Positions 44,366 through 53,436 of a DNA stretch of 64,000 nt are shown here, one piece after another. A program made the position numbers and the translations under genes. This DNA is from Synechococcus sp. SynAce01. Lineage in GTDB: Bacteria > Cyanobacteriota > Cyanobacteriia > PCC-6307 > Cyanobiaceae. How positions within the stretch are numbered: the stretch's first letter is position 1; each line of letters starts with the position of its first letter. The notes under the pieces were generated by a model. It was not told the origin of the DNA. It worked only from the letters and a program-made list of their open reading frames with translations, and made no database searches. Location: positions 1 through 64,000 of the forward strand of contig NZ_CP018091.1 in assembly GCF_001885215.1 (NCBI RefSeq), read 5' to 3'.

Positions 44366-47281
44366 TCAGGCCTCCCGGTGCAGCACGGCCACCAGCTTCA
44401 GGTAGGGGGCCGGTTCGATCGTCATCACATCGCTCACGAAGCGCTCGTGGTCTTGGAAGCGCACGTTGATCGCCCGTTGGTTGATCTGGCGCTGCTTTTC
44501 CTTGATCTGTTGAGGCCGTTGGTCGGCATTAAAGGTGAGCGCGAGCTGCTCCTCCTGCCGCCCGCGCAGCCGCCTCAACCGTTCGCGCTGGGCGTCCAGC
44601 GCCGGCCCCATCTGCGCACTCCAGCGCTCACGGCAATCGAGCAGGAACTGATAGGCCGCCTCCACCGCCACCCGGCGCTGCTGCTTGATGGACGGCGGGA
44701 TCTCGGCTTTGGGGTTGGCGTAGGGCTTCTGGCCCAGCTCCAGTCGCTCGGCCAGCGCCTGGAACGGCTCCACCGCCTCCACCTTCAGGCCCGAGCCGCT
44801 GAAGCGCACCGCCACCCATTCCTGCACCACCGGCATGCCCTTGCGGTTGGGAATCGTGCCCTGCAGCACCATCTCCACCTCAGCGGGTTTGAGTCCCTCG
44901 CTGAGTTGGAGTACGGGGGCGCAATGGCGGGAGAAGGTGATCTGGCCGCAGTCGGCCAACCAGTCGACCAGCGGATGCAGATCCCAGAGGTATTCCAGTT
45001 CAGGCCTGGTGCTGTCTTGCCGGCGGGCTTGTTCCAGGGCCCTCTGCAAGGCCGCCACGTCGGTGGAGAGGGCCAGACGCTGGCCCCGTGGTGGTTGCAG
45101 TTCGCGCGGGTAGCGGTCGTAGCGGCGCTGCAGGTCTGGCGGCGGTGTGATCTCCAGCCGTTCCTGCTCGGCAAAGGCGCGCAGGTCAAGTTTCTCGCCT
45201 CGGCGTTCCAACGCCTCAGCTGCGGCCTCCAGGGCCCGATCCACGTAGGTCCACAGGCTTGGGAACAGGCTGAACGGTTTGCGCTGCTCCACCTCAAGGC
45301 CCGTCGCTACTGGGCTGGCGGTGTCTGCCTCGTCTAGCTCTGCGCTGCCGAACATCTCCTCGAAGAGATTCAGGTCGCTGCTCTGCTCCAGAAATGGCCG
45401 GGCATTGGCATCCATGCGCTGCTCCAGCTCATCGGCTGCACCGGCCTCAATCGCTTTGCCGATCTCCTCCTCCTCAATGGCGGCATCGAACACCCGCAGG
45501 AACACAGAGGGATCACCGATGTTCTTCTGGGCCTGGTCGTCCTTGCGGATCAGCACCCGCAGGATCTTCTCGGCATCACCCATCCCCTCGCTGCGCGACT
45601 GGGTGAGCATGTAGCGGATCTGCGGTTGTTGGCTCTGGCCGTAGCGGTCGATGCGGCCATTGCGTTGCTGCAGGGTCATCAACGACCAGGGGATATCGAA
45701 ATGCACCAGCCGGTGGCTGAGGTAGTGCAGGTTCAGGCCTTCGGAGGCCACCTCGGTGGCCACCAGGATCCGCACCGCCTCTTTCTCCTGGGCGAATTGC
45801 TCCACCACCCGCGTCTGCTCCACATCCGGCATGGCGCCATCGAGCTGCACCACGGCTCCCTCCGCTAGCCCCAGATCTGCTGCCAGGTGCTGCACCAAAA
45901 AGCGCTGGGTTTCACGCCGCCCCGTGAAGATCACGATCCGGTCGTTGGGGGCACGGCCTTTCCAGGCCCAGTCGCTTCGGATCAGGCTGAGCAGCCGCTG
46001 GTACTTCGAGAAGTCGCCGGCACCGATCACCTCCAGATTGGGTTCCAGATCCTCAAGCGCGGCGATGTCAGCGGGAGCTGGGGTGGCAGCAACATGAAGC
46101 CGCTTGAGGCGGTTACGCACTGTTTCCAGCGCTGCCATGGGGCTGGAGAGCAGGCTCTTGGCCAGCGTCGTCTTAAACAGCTGGCCCGCCTTGGCTTTGG
46201 CGTCGCTGTCGGGCAGCTTGAGCTCTTTCAGCAGGGCGAACACGCGTTCCTCAGGTTCACTGGCCTGGGCCTCCACATGCCGTGTCTCCCGCTCCTGGAC
46301 GCTGCTGCGCAGATCGGCGATCACGTCCTTGCGGAAACGCCGCACATACAGGTCCTTGATGTCGTCCTTGGTGTAGGCGCTGGGGTTGGCAATCGCCGTT
46401 GGATCGAGCATGTTCATGAGGCTTGCGAAGCTCTCCGGCTTGCCGTCATGCGGTGTGGCTGAGAGCAGGATCAACGTCTCTGATCGCGTCGCCAGGCGCT
46501 CTGCCAGCCGCGCCCGTTGGCTTTTCTGGGTGCCACGGGCCCGCTCCGCCACGTTCTGGCACTCATCGATCACGATGATGTCCCAACTGGCGTTGTCGAG
46601 GTAGAAGCGGTAATCACGGTCGTTTTTGAGCGTGTCAACCGAGACGATGGCCTTGTCGTAGTAGTGAAACGGGTTCTGGTTGGTGGGAATGTGCTCGCGG
46701 ATGCGCTGAATGCCCAGCGAATCCAGCCGCACCAGCGGGATGGAGAAGCGGGTCCAGAACTCCTTCTGGAACTGCACCAGCATGCTTTTGGTGGTGACCA
46801 CCAGGATCCGCTTGCCCCGGCCGCGGCGGATCAGCTCGCTGCAGAGGATGCCGCACTCGAGCGTCTTGCCCAGACCCACCGCATCGGCGATCAGCAGCCG
46901 CTGGCGCGGCATGGCCAGGGCCTTGGCGGCAGGCTGGAGCTGAAACGGCAGCGGGTCCATGGCCGCGGTGTGCCCCACCACCAGCGCTGAATCGGTGGGC
47001 ACCGTGCGGCGCAGGTGCGCCTCAATGAACAGCAGGCTGTCGCGGTATAGGGGCGAAGGATCACTCACCAGCTCGGTGTCTTCCGGCTGCAGCACCTTGA
47101 AGCTGCCGGCCGCCTGCTCCACCTCCACCAAGAAGCGGGCTTCCTTCTCCCGCAGGAACGGCGAGACGCCCACCACATCCACCACCTGTTGGCCCTCGGA
47201 GCTGCGGCCCAGGCTGCGCACCAACCACTCGGCGCTGCGGCATTCGATGCGGGCCCCGGGGGCGAGAACGGCTTCAGGCAT
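44366..47281 (-). CDS. SNF2-family helicase, DrmD-like
   Basis: A 971-residue superfamily 2 helicase. Motifs visible are Walker A ADAVGLGKTLECGIL (near 134), motif II IVIDECQNV (near 239), motif III LLSATPHDG (near 279), and the C-terminal helicase lobe EVASEGLNLHYLSHRLVHFD with LQQRNGRIDRYGQ (507-547). The C-terminal third is charged and helical. It is the first gene of the co-directional defence locus and is followed by the methylase at a 3-base gap, as in class 1 DISARM. The usual drmA, drmB and drmC genes are not found as separate genes here. Confidence 0.88.
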   Translation of the reverse strand: MPEAVLAPGARIECRSAEWLVRSLGRSSEGQQVVDVVGVSPFLREKEARFLVEVEQAAGSFKVLQPEDTELVSDPSPLYRDSLLFIEAHLRRTVPTDSALVVGHTAAMDPLPFQLQPAAKALAMPRQRLLIADAVGLGKTLECGILCSELIRRGRGKRILVVTTKSMLVQFQKEFWTRFSIPLVRLDSLGIQRIREHIPTNQNPFHYYDKAIVSVDTLKNDRDYRFYLDNASWDIIVIDECQNVAERARGTQKSQRARLAERLATRSETLILLSATPHDGKPESFASLMNMLDPTAIANPSAYTKDDIKDLYVRRFRKDVIADLRSSVQERETRHVEAQASEPEERVFALLKELKLPDSDAKAKAGQLFKTTLAKSLLSSPMAALETVRNRLKRLHVAATPAPADIAALEDLEPNLEVIGAGDFSKYQRLLSLIRSDWAWKGRAPNDRIVIFTGRRETQRFLVQHLAADLGLAEGAVVQLDGAMPDVEQTRVVEQFAQEKEAVRILVATEVASEGLNLHYLSHRLVHFDIPWSLMTLQQRNGRIDRYGQSQQPQIRYMLTQSRSEGMGDAEKILRVLIRKDDQAQKNIGDPSVFLRVFDAAIEEEEIGKAIEAGAADELEQRMDANARPFLEQSSDLNLFEEMFGSAELDEADTASPVATGLEVEQRKPFSLFPSLWTYVDRALEAAAEALERRGEKLDLRAFAEQERLEITPPPDLQRRYDRYPRELQPPRGQRLALSTDVAALQRALEQARRQDSTRPELEYLWDLHPLVDWLADCGQITFSRHCAPVLQLSEGLKPAEVEMVLQGTIPNRKGMPVVQEWVAVRFSGSGLKVEAVEPFQALAERLELGQKPYANPKAEIPPSIKQQRRVAVEAAYQFLLDCRERWSAQMGPALDAQRERLRRLRGRQEEQLALTFNADQRPQQIKEKQRQINQRAINVRFQDHERFVSDVMTIEPAPYLKLVAVLHREA

Positions 47282-47562
47282 GGTGTAACCCGTTCACCGG
47301 AGCGCCGGGCTTGAGGTCTGTAAGACAGGCGCCCATGCAATCACCAGCTCCGGCCAGTCGATCCTGCAGCCCTGATGGGTAGGGGCTGCCATCAGCAGTA
47401 TTGGCACAACTGACGGGTAGTTTGCCCAGGTCTGAGCCCCGGTAGGGCCAACACACGCAAATCCGGGGGAATTTCTCTGGCAGAAGCAGTATCCAAAACG
47501 CTCCGGTGGGTTGCGCCAGGGAAGTATTTCTGAGGCCAAGCTGGTTGGCGCCTCGTAACTCC

Positions 47563-48129
47563 ATGCCCTTCCGCTTCCGCCGCAGCTGCCGCCTGGGCCC
47601 GTTGCGCTTCAACTTCGCCAAGAGCGGCCTGAGCTCGATCTCAATCGGGGGCCGTGGGGCGTCGTTCAACATCCCAGTGGCACGCTCCGGCAGTGCCCGC
47701 ACCACGCTGGGGCTGCCAGGCACTGGCCTGAGCTGGAGCGTCGAGCCCAGCGGTGGGCCAAACCGCCCACCAGCAGCCATCCCAGCTGGTCCTGCAAAAG
47801 GTCTGCCCAACAGCCGTCGCCTCAAGGCCGGCCAGCTCGATGCGCTCAAGCAGAGCTGCCTGTCAGTGCTGCGCAAGAAGCTCATCCAGCCCGGCAGCAG
47901 CACCCAGCAGCTCTGGGAGTTGGGCCTGGTGAGCCGCCTTCTGGCGGATCCGTCGATCGGCGCCCGCACCACCGGCTTGCTGGCTGTGATCGAAACCCCA
48001 GAAGCGATGGAGGCCTACCTGCTGCGGGCCCAGGGCCAGAACGACCTCAAACGGCGGGCTAAGCGCTGCATCGATGCCACCGAAGAAGCTTTGCGGCTGG
48101 CAGGGGAGCGGGGCTGGTTGAGGCCATGA
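47563..48129 (+). CDS. DUF4236 domain protein
   Basis: A 188-residue protein with an N-terminal DUF4236 domain (MPFRFRRSCRLGPLRFNFAKSGLSSISIGGRGASFN, then ARTTLGLPGTGLSWS). The rest is a basic, helical region with KQSCLSVLRKKLI and EAYLLRAQGQNDLKRRAK. Function of the family is unknown; it is frequent near mobile elements. It diverges from the DrmD-like gene with 281 bases between them, a space that must hold both promoters. I see no clear sigma-type boxes there. Confidence 0.8.
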   Translation: MPFRFRRSCRLGPLRFNFAKSGLSSISIGGRGASFNIPVARSGSARTTLGLPGTGLSWSVEPSGGPNRPPAAIPAGPAKGLPNSRRLKAGQLDALKQSCLSVLRKKLIQPGSSTQQLWELGLVSRLLADPSIGARTTGLLAVIETPEAMEAYLLRAQGQNDLKRRAKRCIDATEEALRLAGERGWLRP

Positions 48130-48176
48130 GCAAACTGCGATGCAACGGTGTTGGCGGCGGCCCTTCCCATCGTCCG

Positions 48177-48229
48177 CCCCGCGGCAAGGGCGGTGCGAGT
48201 CGGCCTGGCGGCCGACCCTTGCCATGCGG
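48177..48229 (+). repeat. Leader inverted repeat, copy 4
   Basis: Left arm CCGCGGCAAGGGC and right arm ACCCTTGCCATGCGG, with a perfect inner stem GTCGGCC/GGCCGAC. Ends about 49 bases before the ATG at 48279, further than copies 1-3. Confidence 0.55.
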
Positions 48230-48278
48230 TGCGGCGGTGGGGGCGTCCCGCCTGCGCGCCCATAAGGCGCCTGCTGCC

Positions 48279-48554
48279 ATGCCCCGTCCCATCACCAGCG
48301 GCACCGATCCCGTGCTGCTCCTGCTCAGCTGCCGCGAGGCCATCCGCGCCGTTCTCTTAGCGGCCGAGGCCACACGGGCCCATGGAGCTCCCTTTTCAAC
48401 CAGTGAACGGCACTTCCTGCGGCAAGTGGCGCTGCCGGTGATCGAGCAATTCCTCAGCCGCATCCAGCAGATCCGCAGCGAGCAGGAACAGCAGCAGTGG
48501 GAGCGCTTTGCGGCAGGCCCGGGTGAGGCGGCCGGGCCCTCCAGCGGTAGCTGA
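48279..48554 (+). CDS. Small helical hypothetical protein
   Basis: A 91-residue protein with two long helices (DPVLLLLSCREAIRAVLLAAEATRAHG and VALPVIEQFLSRIQQIRSEQEQQQWERF) and an Ala/Gly/Ser tail. No domain recognised. The ATG lies 49 bases behind leader repeat copy 4, which is why I prefer it over an upstream in-frame ATG at 48126 that would place the repeat inside the coding region. Confidence 0.5.
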   Translation: MPRPITSGTDPVLLLLSCREAIRAVLLAAEATRAHGAPFSTSERHFLRQVALPVIEQFLSRIQQIRSEQEQQQWERFAAGPGEAAGPSSGS

Positions 48555-48621
48555 GCCGTAGCCCACTGCCCATTGGGCCTACGGGTCGATGATCAGCGAT
48601 TGACGCGGTGCTGGCAGCCGC

Positions 48622-49250
48622 TCAAGCAGCAGCTCCAACTTGCGGTCCTGTTCCTGCAGCACTCCCAGAAATTGCAGCGGACACGCCCAGCACGGCAAGC
48701 CAGGCCAGGGAGGTCAACAGAACAGCCCGCAGAACTCCAGACCAGCTACTGCAGCCGGAGCAACAACCGTTTGGCTTGCCTTCTCTGCAGTTGTCCTCCA
48801 CTTGCAGATTGAGGACGAGCTTCAGCACCGCTTCCGGCGTCACCGGGACGATGGCGGAACCCGGTGTTGGTGATCGCGTGGTCTCCAGCAGTTCCTGCCG
48901 GCAGCGATGCAGTCCGCCGCCTGCCCAAACAGCCCCCAGGCTTTGGTGTTGCGTTGCAGCACCACCCAACGCTTTGGTCTGGCGTCGTTACGCGCCAGCT
49001 GGCAGGCTTTGACCAGCGACCAGCTCCGGCCAGCCGCCACCGAGGGATCGGCCTCCAGCAGCAACCTGCCGTGGGGATCACAGGTGAAACCGGTCACCAC
49101 TTTCAGCGCAAAGACGTCGACGATCTGGCATTGGACAGATCGCTGAGCCTCGCTCCACTCCGGTGCCACGAACAACAAGGCGCCACCGTGCCGTCGCAGG
49201 CAGTTTTGACGAGCTGGTTTTCCTGCACCGTGACCCTGCACCAGTGGCAA
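48622..49250 (-). pseudogene. Hypothetical protein, apparently frameshifted
   Basis: The first frame gives ALLFVAPEWSEAQRS, VFALKVVTGFTCDPHGRLLLEADPS and RWVVLQRNTKAWGLFGQAADCIAAGRN. A second frame in the 3' half gives LLETTRSPTPGSAIVPVTPEAVLKLVLNLQVEDN and a C-terminal hydrophobic helix (SGVLRAVLLTSLAWLAVLGVSAAISG). One indel near 48895 would join them into a membrane-anchored protein of about 200 residues. No family recognised, so both the gene and the break are tentative. Confidence 0.3.
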
Positions 49251-49329
49251 TCACGCTAGGGAAAGTTGTTCGTCGCACCAACCGCAGTGGAGGCCTTGAC
49301 GTCAGCCGTAACAGAGCTGCACGCTCGCC

Positions 49330-49701
49330 TCATTCTTCGTCGTCGACCGCACCAGCAGGAATCAGCCGGATCTGCTTCTTACCCAGCTTGATCTCGAATT
49401 CATCGCCAGGCTTGAGGTCAAGTAGGGCTGTGTAGGCCTTGCCCACCAGCAAATTTCCGTTGAACTGGATTTTGGCGGTGTAGCTCAAGCTGCGCCCACC
49501 ACTGCCGCGTCCTTTGCTAGTGCCATCACCAAAGCTGAGGCCTTTGGCCTCCAACAGGGCCTCGTAGAAGGCCGTGAAGTTCAGGCGCTCACTGCCATCT
49601 TTCTTGGTGCTCACGTAGCCGGCAGCTCGCACCAGATCAGATTTGGAGCCATCTCCAAGTTCTTTGACTTTGGCGAGCAGTTCAGATCCGGTGAGGGCCA
49701 T
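49330..49701 (-). CDS. AbrB-like transcriptional regulator (cyAbrB type)
   Basis: A 123-residue member of the cyanobacterial AbrB family. An N-terminal helical part (MALTGSELLAKVKELGDGSKSDLVRAAGY) is followed by the C-terminal AbrB-type DNA-binding strands (YTAKIQFNGNLLVGKAYTALLDLKPGDEFEIKLGKKQIRL). cyAbrB proteins control carbon/nitrogen balance genes in nearly all cyanobacteria, which supports the host assignment. The start at MALTGS is the family start; the longer frame is antisense noise. Confidence 0.92.
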   Translation of the reverse strand: MALTGSELLAKVKELGDGSKSDLVRAAGYVSTKKDGSERLNFTAFYEALLEAKGLSFGDGTSKGRGSGGRSLSYTAKIQFNGNLLVGKAYTALLDLKPGDEFEIKLGKKQIRLIPAGAVDDEE

Positions 49702-49778
49702 CGATGTAGAGCAAGAATGGAACCAACATAGCAAAGTGGAAGAAGATTCCGGTGCCAATGGTGCGGCCAACCGTCATC

Positions 49779-50372
49779 TCAAGGGCGCAGCAGTTCCTGG
49801 GCGCGGGCATAGGAGCCGATCTCACTGCAGCGATAGCGGCGGCCAGCAGGAACGGATCTGGAATCAGCAGCAGATCGCGATGATCTTCTGCTGCGTCGAA
49901 AGTCCCAGGGCCTGGTGATTCCGCCAGGCACCTGCCACACGCCATAGCGGCGCCGGCTGGCCCTGAATTCGGCATCGAGATAGGCCTTCTCGTCGCATTG
50001 GCCGAGGTACTTCAGGTACGCAAAGGCCATCCCGTCTTCCACCATCGCCAAGTTCAAGTTGACCTCCCCGATCACTTCGGCCACGGTGCGGCCATAGCGA
50101 TCCACGGTCTGAGAAAGGAGGTTCACCTTGCTGCCGATCTTCAACCGGCTCTGCAGATAGCTGCGGGCCTGTTCGCCATAGGGAGCCTGGGCCAGCTCCG
50201 GGGCGTCAATGCAGGCCAGGCGCACCGTGATCCGCTTGCCGCCTTCGATCACCCGGATGGTGTCGCCATCACCGATGGAGACGACAGTGGCAGTGGCGCG
50301 GCCATCGGGGCCGGCGAGCGCAGCCGGCAGCAACGAAAGGGCCAGCAAGGTTGTCAGCAACACCTCTCTCAT
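49779..50372 (-). CDS. Secreted staphylococcal-nuclease-like thermonuclease
   Basis: A 197-residue protein with a signal peptide (MREVLLTTLLALSLLPAALAG) and an SNase domain. Conserved catalytic residues appear in GDGDTIRV (Asp), VRLACIDAPEL (Arg, Asp) and QTVDRYGRTVAEV (Arg region). The C-terminus has YRCSEIGSYARAQELL, the first half of an Excalibur-type calcium-binding motif, but it stops before the usual DRDGDG end. Likely degrades extracellular or periplasmic DNA/RNA. Confidence 0.85.
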   Translation of the reverse strand: MREVLLTTLLALSLLPAALAGPDGRATATVVSIGDGDTIRVIEGGKRITVRLACIDAPELAQAPYGEQARSYLQSRLKIGSKVNLLSQTVDRYGRTVAEVIGEVNLNLAMVEDGMAFAYLKYLGQCDEKAYLDAEFRASRRRYGVWQVPGGITRPWDFRRSRRSSRSAADSRSVPAGRRYRCSEIGSYARAQELLRP

Positions 50373-50390
50373 GCAGCCTTCATGCAGCTC

Positions 50391-50906
50391 TCATGCAGCT
50401 GGACTCTCCAAGAGGCTCTGGACCATCACATAGGCATCCACGTAACCGAGTTGCCTGTGGCGAAAAGCCCCAGGCAGGGTGCCGATGGTGCGAAATCCAT
50501 TGCGCTTCCAGCAACGGATCCCGGCGGTGTTGGTACTCACCACCAGGTTGAACTGCATGGATCGAAACCCCAGCCGCCGGGACGCCTCAAGCGAGTGCTG
50601 GCAGAGGAGGCTGCCGAGGCCTTCACCCCGGCAGTGCCCTGCCACCACATAACCGGCATTGGCCACATGGGCGCCAAGGCACAAGGCATTGGGCTTGAGG
50701 TAGTAGCTGCCCACCACCGCTCCATCGCCATTGAGTGCCACCATTACCGCCTGGCTCTGCTCCACCCACAGAACTCTCGCCTCGGCCTCGGTAATCGCCG
50801 GGTCGTGGGGGAAGCTTTCGCCGGCGCGGAAGACAGGCTCCAGCAGCCGCCACACCCCAGGCCAGTCGGCCGGCTCACATGGGCGGATCTGCAGGGGAGA
50901 GGCCAT
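50391..50906 (-). CDS. GNAT family N-acetyltransferase
   Basis: A 171-residue GNAT enzyme. The acetyl-CoA loop is in AGHCRGEGLGSLLCQHSLE (R-x-x-G-x-G), with the preceding beta4 strand AGYVVAG, and the C-terminal NTAGIRCWKRNGFRTIGTLP segment completes the fold. The EAEARVLWVEQ start region matches a common bacterial subgroup annotated for phosphinothricin-like or unknown acceptors. It lies 18 bases upstream of the nuclease gene on the same strand, so the two may be co-transcribed. Confidence 0.85.
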   Translation of the reverse strand: MASPLQIRPCEPADWPGVWRLLEPVFRAGESFPHDPAITEAEARVLWVEQSQAVMVALNGDGAVVGSYYLKPNALCLGAHVANAGYVVAGHCRGEGLGSLLCQHSLEASRRLGFRSMQFNLVVSTNTAGIRCWKRNGFRTIGTLPGAFRHRQLGYVDAYVMVQSLLESPAA

Positions 50907-50962
50907 TAGTGCCAGGAATGCCGATCATCAGATCTGAGATTGTCTCGCCCCCTGTTGCCGCC

Positions 50963-51370
50963 ATGCGTGAGTTGCTGCACTTCGCCAGCCATCGGAACCA
51001 GCAGCTGGTGGACATCACCGAGGCCGTGACTGCCGTGGTTCGTCGCAGTGGTGCGTCCGATGGTCTGGTGCACGTCTATGCCCAAGGCGCGACAGCGGCC
51101 GTGATGATCCAGGAGAACTGGGATGAGAGCGTGCAGGAGGACGTGATCGATTTTCTGAGCCAGCAGATCCCCAAGGGGGTGTGGAAGCACGATGCGCAGG
51201 ACGGCAATGGTGATGCCCACCTCAAAGCCGGCCTGGTGGGTCCATCGGAAACGATTCCGTTGATCGATGGGAAGCTGGGCCTCTCGCGCTGGCAGAACAT
51301 CTTCTTCTGCGAGTTCGACGGGCCACGCGAGTCGCGCAGCGTGGTGGTGACGGTGCTGGCCGACCGCTGA
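50963..51370 (+). CDS. YjbQ/UPF0047 family protein
   Basis: A 135-residue protein of the YjbQ family (secondary thiamine-phosphate synthase activity reported for E. coli YjbQ). Family landmarks are QQLVDITEAVTAVVRRSGASDGLVHVY, the GATAAVMIQENWDESV segment, GDAHLKAGLVGPSETIPLIDGKLGLSRWQNIFFCEFDGPR and the terminal VVVTVL. In most members the strand reads HTTAA; here it is GATAA, so the usual active-site His is replaced. The ATG at 50963 fits the family start; a second ATG at 50918 is possible. Confidence 0.88.
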   Translation: MRELLHFASHRNQQLVDITEAVTAVVRRSGASDGLVHVYAQGATAAVMIQENWDESVQEDVIDFLSQQIPKGVWKHDAQDGNGDAHLKAGLVGPSETIPLIDGKLGLSRWQNIFFCEFDGPRESRSVVVTVLADR

Positions 51371-51530
51371 TTTTGTTTGCGGCCGCTGCCTGGCGGATCT
51401 GAACCACGAAGCCCAAGGGGTCCCGATCCAGGGATGGGGTCTGGGAATCGCCGATGACAGGCCTGTCGGCAGCAGGCAAAAAGAAATCCACCTCTGGAAG
51501 ACTGGAATCAGGCGTTGATCGGAGGGCTGT

Positions 51531-51833
51531 GTGGGGAGGCCAGAGTCCGATCTCCCTGTTGAAGGCCCACAGGGCCTGGATCTGCCCGCCGGCCGCTCCT
51601 ACCTCTGCAGCTGCGGCCGCTCCCGCCAGGGCTGGTTTTGCGATGGTGCCCACCTCGGCAGCGGACTGATTGCTCGTGAGGTGGTGCTGGCGGAGCCAGG
51701 CACCGTGCAGGTGTGCCGCTGCGGCCGCTCTCGCCGCTATCCCCTTTGCGATGGAAGCCATGGGCGAGCGGCCAGGAAGCCCTGGTGGAAGTGGTGGCAA
51801 AGAACAACCCCAACCGTGAAGACGCCTTCATGA
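51531..51833 (+). CDS. Double CDGSH iron-sulfur protein
   Basis: A 100-residue protein with two CDGSH-type 2Fe-2S motifs: CSCGRSRQGWFCDGAH (about 26-41) and CRCGRSRRYPLCDGSH (about 62-77), each with the C-x-C and C-D-G-[AS]-H ligands. Starts at a GTG (51531); a basic Trp-rich tail follows. Such proteins carry redox-active clusters of unknown partner. No operon partner is visible. Confidence 0.85.
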   Translation: MGRPESDLPVEGPQGLDLPAGRSYLCSCGRSRQGWFCDGAHLGSGLIAREVVLAEPGTVQVCRCGRSRRYPLCDGSHGRAARKPWWKWWQRTTPTVKTPS

Positions 51834-52191
51834 AGAGCCGTTGCCCCCGGTGAAGTCCGATGTCGATCGCGCCACAGACCTTGCCGTCTCCGGTGGGCCG
51901 TCCGATTGTTCACTTATCGGTTTCGGAGGCCCAGCGATGGATGACACTCCCCCGGGTCAGGTGCCAGGAGCGCGCTGACGATCCGGTCCCTGCTCCAACA
52001 TTCTCGACGGATTACTGACTTCCCAGGCGTGTGACGTTGTCGCCGTCCACTGCACCGTTAAAGGCCTCGCCTCAGGTGCCCCGGACCCAAAGGGAGGTCC
52101 CACTTGTCAACTGGCCCCAGGCGCCAGCGTCAGCAGCTCCGCCCCCACAATCAAACTGCTCAAAGCCCGGTGGCCTTGTCACTGGGCTTTG
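51834..52191. other. Intergenic, no gene seen
   Basis: About 360 bases between the CDGSH gene and the convergent flavin reductase gene. Small open frames are present on both strands, but none has protein-like composition or a recognisable start. GC-rich terminator-like pairing is possible near 52155-52200 (AAGCCCGG... and ACTGGGCTTT), without a clear T-run. Confidence 0.4.
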
Positions 52192-52824
52192 TCATGACTG
52201 CCCCAGCCTGGGGCGCACCAGCTTGAACACCTCCCCCAGGCGCGTGTAGTCATTCAAGGCCAACTTGCCCACCGGTCGGAGAGCTTCCGTTGAAGCCGTA
52301 CCCGAGGGGCCCAGGCAACGCTCCTGCACGTGCACCATGACCACCTGGCCCAACGCCATGGTGAACGTGGTGCCAGGCACGGGGATCAGCTCGAGCAGCT
52401 CACATTCCAGGCAGGCGGCGGCATCCTGCACACGCGGGGCCGCGATCCGGCTGCAGGGGACGGAGATGAGTCCAGCGGCCTCAAATTCATTGGTGCCGGG
52501 TGGGTAATCGGTGGCGGTGATGTTCATCGCCCGGGCGAGCCGGTCATCCACCACATGCACCGCAAAGCAGCGGGTCTGGCGGATATTCCGCAGGGTGTCC
52601 TTCTCCCGATCGCGCCGGGCACCGATCGACACCATTAACACCGCCGGCTGATCACTCACGGCATTGAAGAAACTGAACGGCGCCAGGTTGGCTTGCCCCT
52701 CGCTGTTGATCGTGCTCACCCAGGCAATCGGCCGAGGCACCACCAGGCTGGTGCACAGCCGGTAGAGCGCCGCGCCATCAAGGGTGCCTGGGTCGATGGA
52801 GCGAATCGGCTCGGGTCCGGGCAT
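52192..52824 (-). CDS. Flavin reductase-like domain protein
   Basis: A 210-residue FMN-binding split-barrel protein of the flavin-reductase-like family. It has LVVPRPIAWVSTINSEGQANLAPFSFFNAVS (the P-R-P-I-A-W and N-L-A-P-F-S-F motifs), then DREKDTLRNIRQT and CFAVHVVDD. It probably binds FMN and reduces flavin or a small substrate. I start at MPGPEPIRSID; the frame is open 16 codons further. A truncated hydrolase gene lies 91 bases upstream on the same strand. Confidence 0.85.
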   Translation of the reverse strand: MPGPEPIRSIDPGTLDGAALYRLCTSLVVPRPIAWVSTINSEGQANLAPFSFFNAVSDQPAVLMVSIGARRDREKDTLRNIRQTRCFAVHVVDDRLARAMNITATDYPPGTNEFEAAGLISVPCSRIAAPRVQDAAACLECELLELIPVPGTTFTMALGQVVMVHVQERCLGPSGTASTEALRPVGKLALNDYTRLGEVFKLVRPRLGQS

Positions 52825-52914
52825 CGACGAGCCGAGATCAAGGGGCACTTCATGCTGCAGCAACACCGCCAACTGGCCCTTCCTGGCGATGACCTTCTTC
52901 TGGGAAGCCAGGGC

Positions 52915-53436
52915 TCAGCCGCTGAGCAGCTGCCGGAGGAACTGATCGCTTAGCGCCACCGCCGTGGCCCAGTTCTCCGCCTCGCTGAGCCCGGAGCTGC
53001 GGGTGGGCTTGAAGCTGTGGTCACCGCTGGGGATCCAGCGCAGCTGCACCTGCGGCGAGAGGCTGTAGGTCTCCACCTCCTCGCGGCGACCGAACGTGTC
53101 CCGTTCCCCCTGCAGGATCAGGGTGGACGTCTGCAAGGCGCTCAGGTGTTCGGTGCGCAGCTGCAGCGGTTTGCCGGGCGGGTGGAAGGGATAGCCCAGA
53201 CAGAGGCAGCCGCGCACCCCATCGCTGGCGGTCAGCTCATCGGCCAGCAGGCTGGCCGCCCGGCCGCCCATCGACTTGCCGCCGATGAACAGTGGCCGGT
53301 CCGGGTGCTCCGTCTGCTCAAGCCGTGCCTGCTGGCGGAATGCCTCCTGCAGCACCGGCATCCGATTGGGTACCTGACACCTGCCCAGGATTCGCTGCCG
53401 GGCCATGTACGGAAACTCGATGCTTCGCAACCGCAA
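52915..53436 (-). pseudogene. Alpha/beta hydrolase (KANL3/Tex30-like), 5'-truncated
   Basis: The retained 173 residues carry RSIEFPYMARQR, the nucleophile elbow GGKSMGGRAASLLADEL, GCLCLGYPFHPPGKP, TLILQGERDTFG and the His in SGDHSFKP. Family members have about 50 more N-terminal residues with a G-A-G-A oxyanion segment. Here the frame meets a TAG just upstream of G-L-R-L-R and only a TTG could start translation. The upstream DNA is unrelated, so the gene was cut, probably when the 53.5-57.6 kb segment arrived. Confidence 0.65.

Noticed and set aside
39443-47281. A BREX system based on the PglX-like methylase
   Set aside because: No brxA/B/C, pglZ or brxL genes are present; the SNF2-type helicase partner fits class 1 DISARM better.
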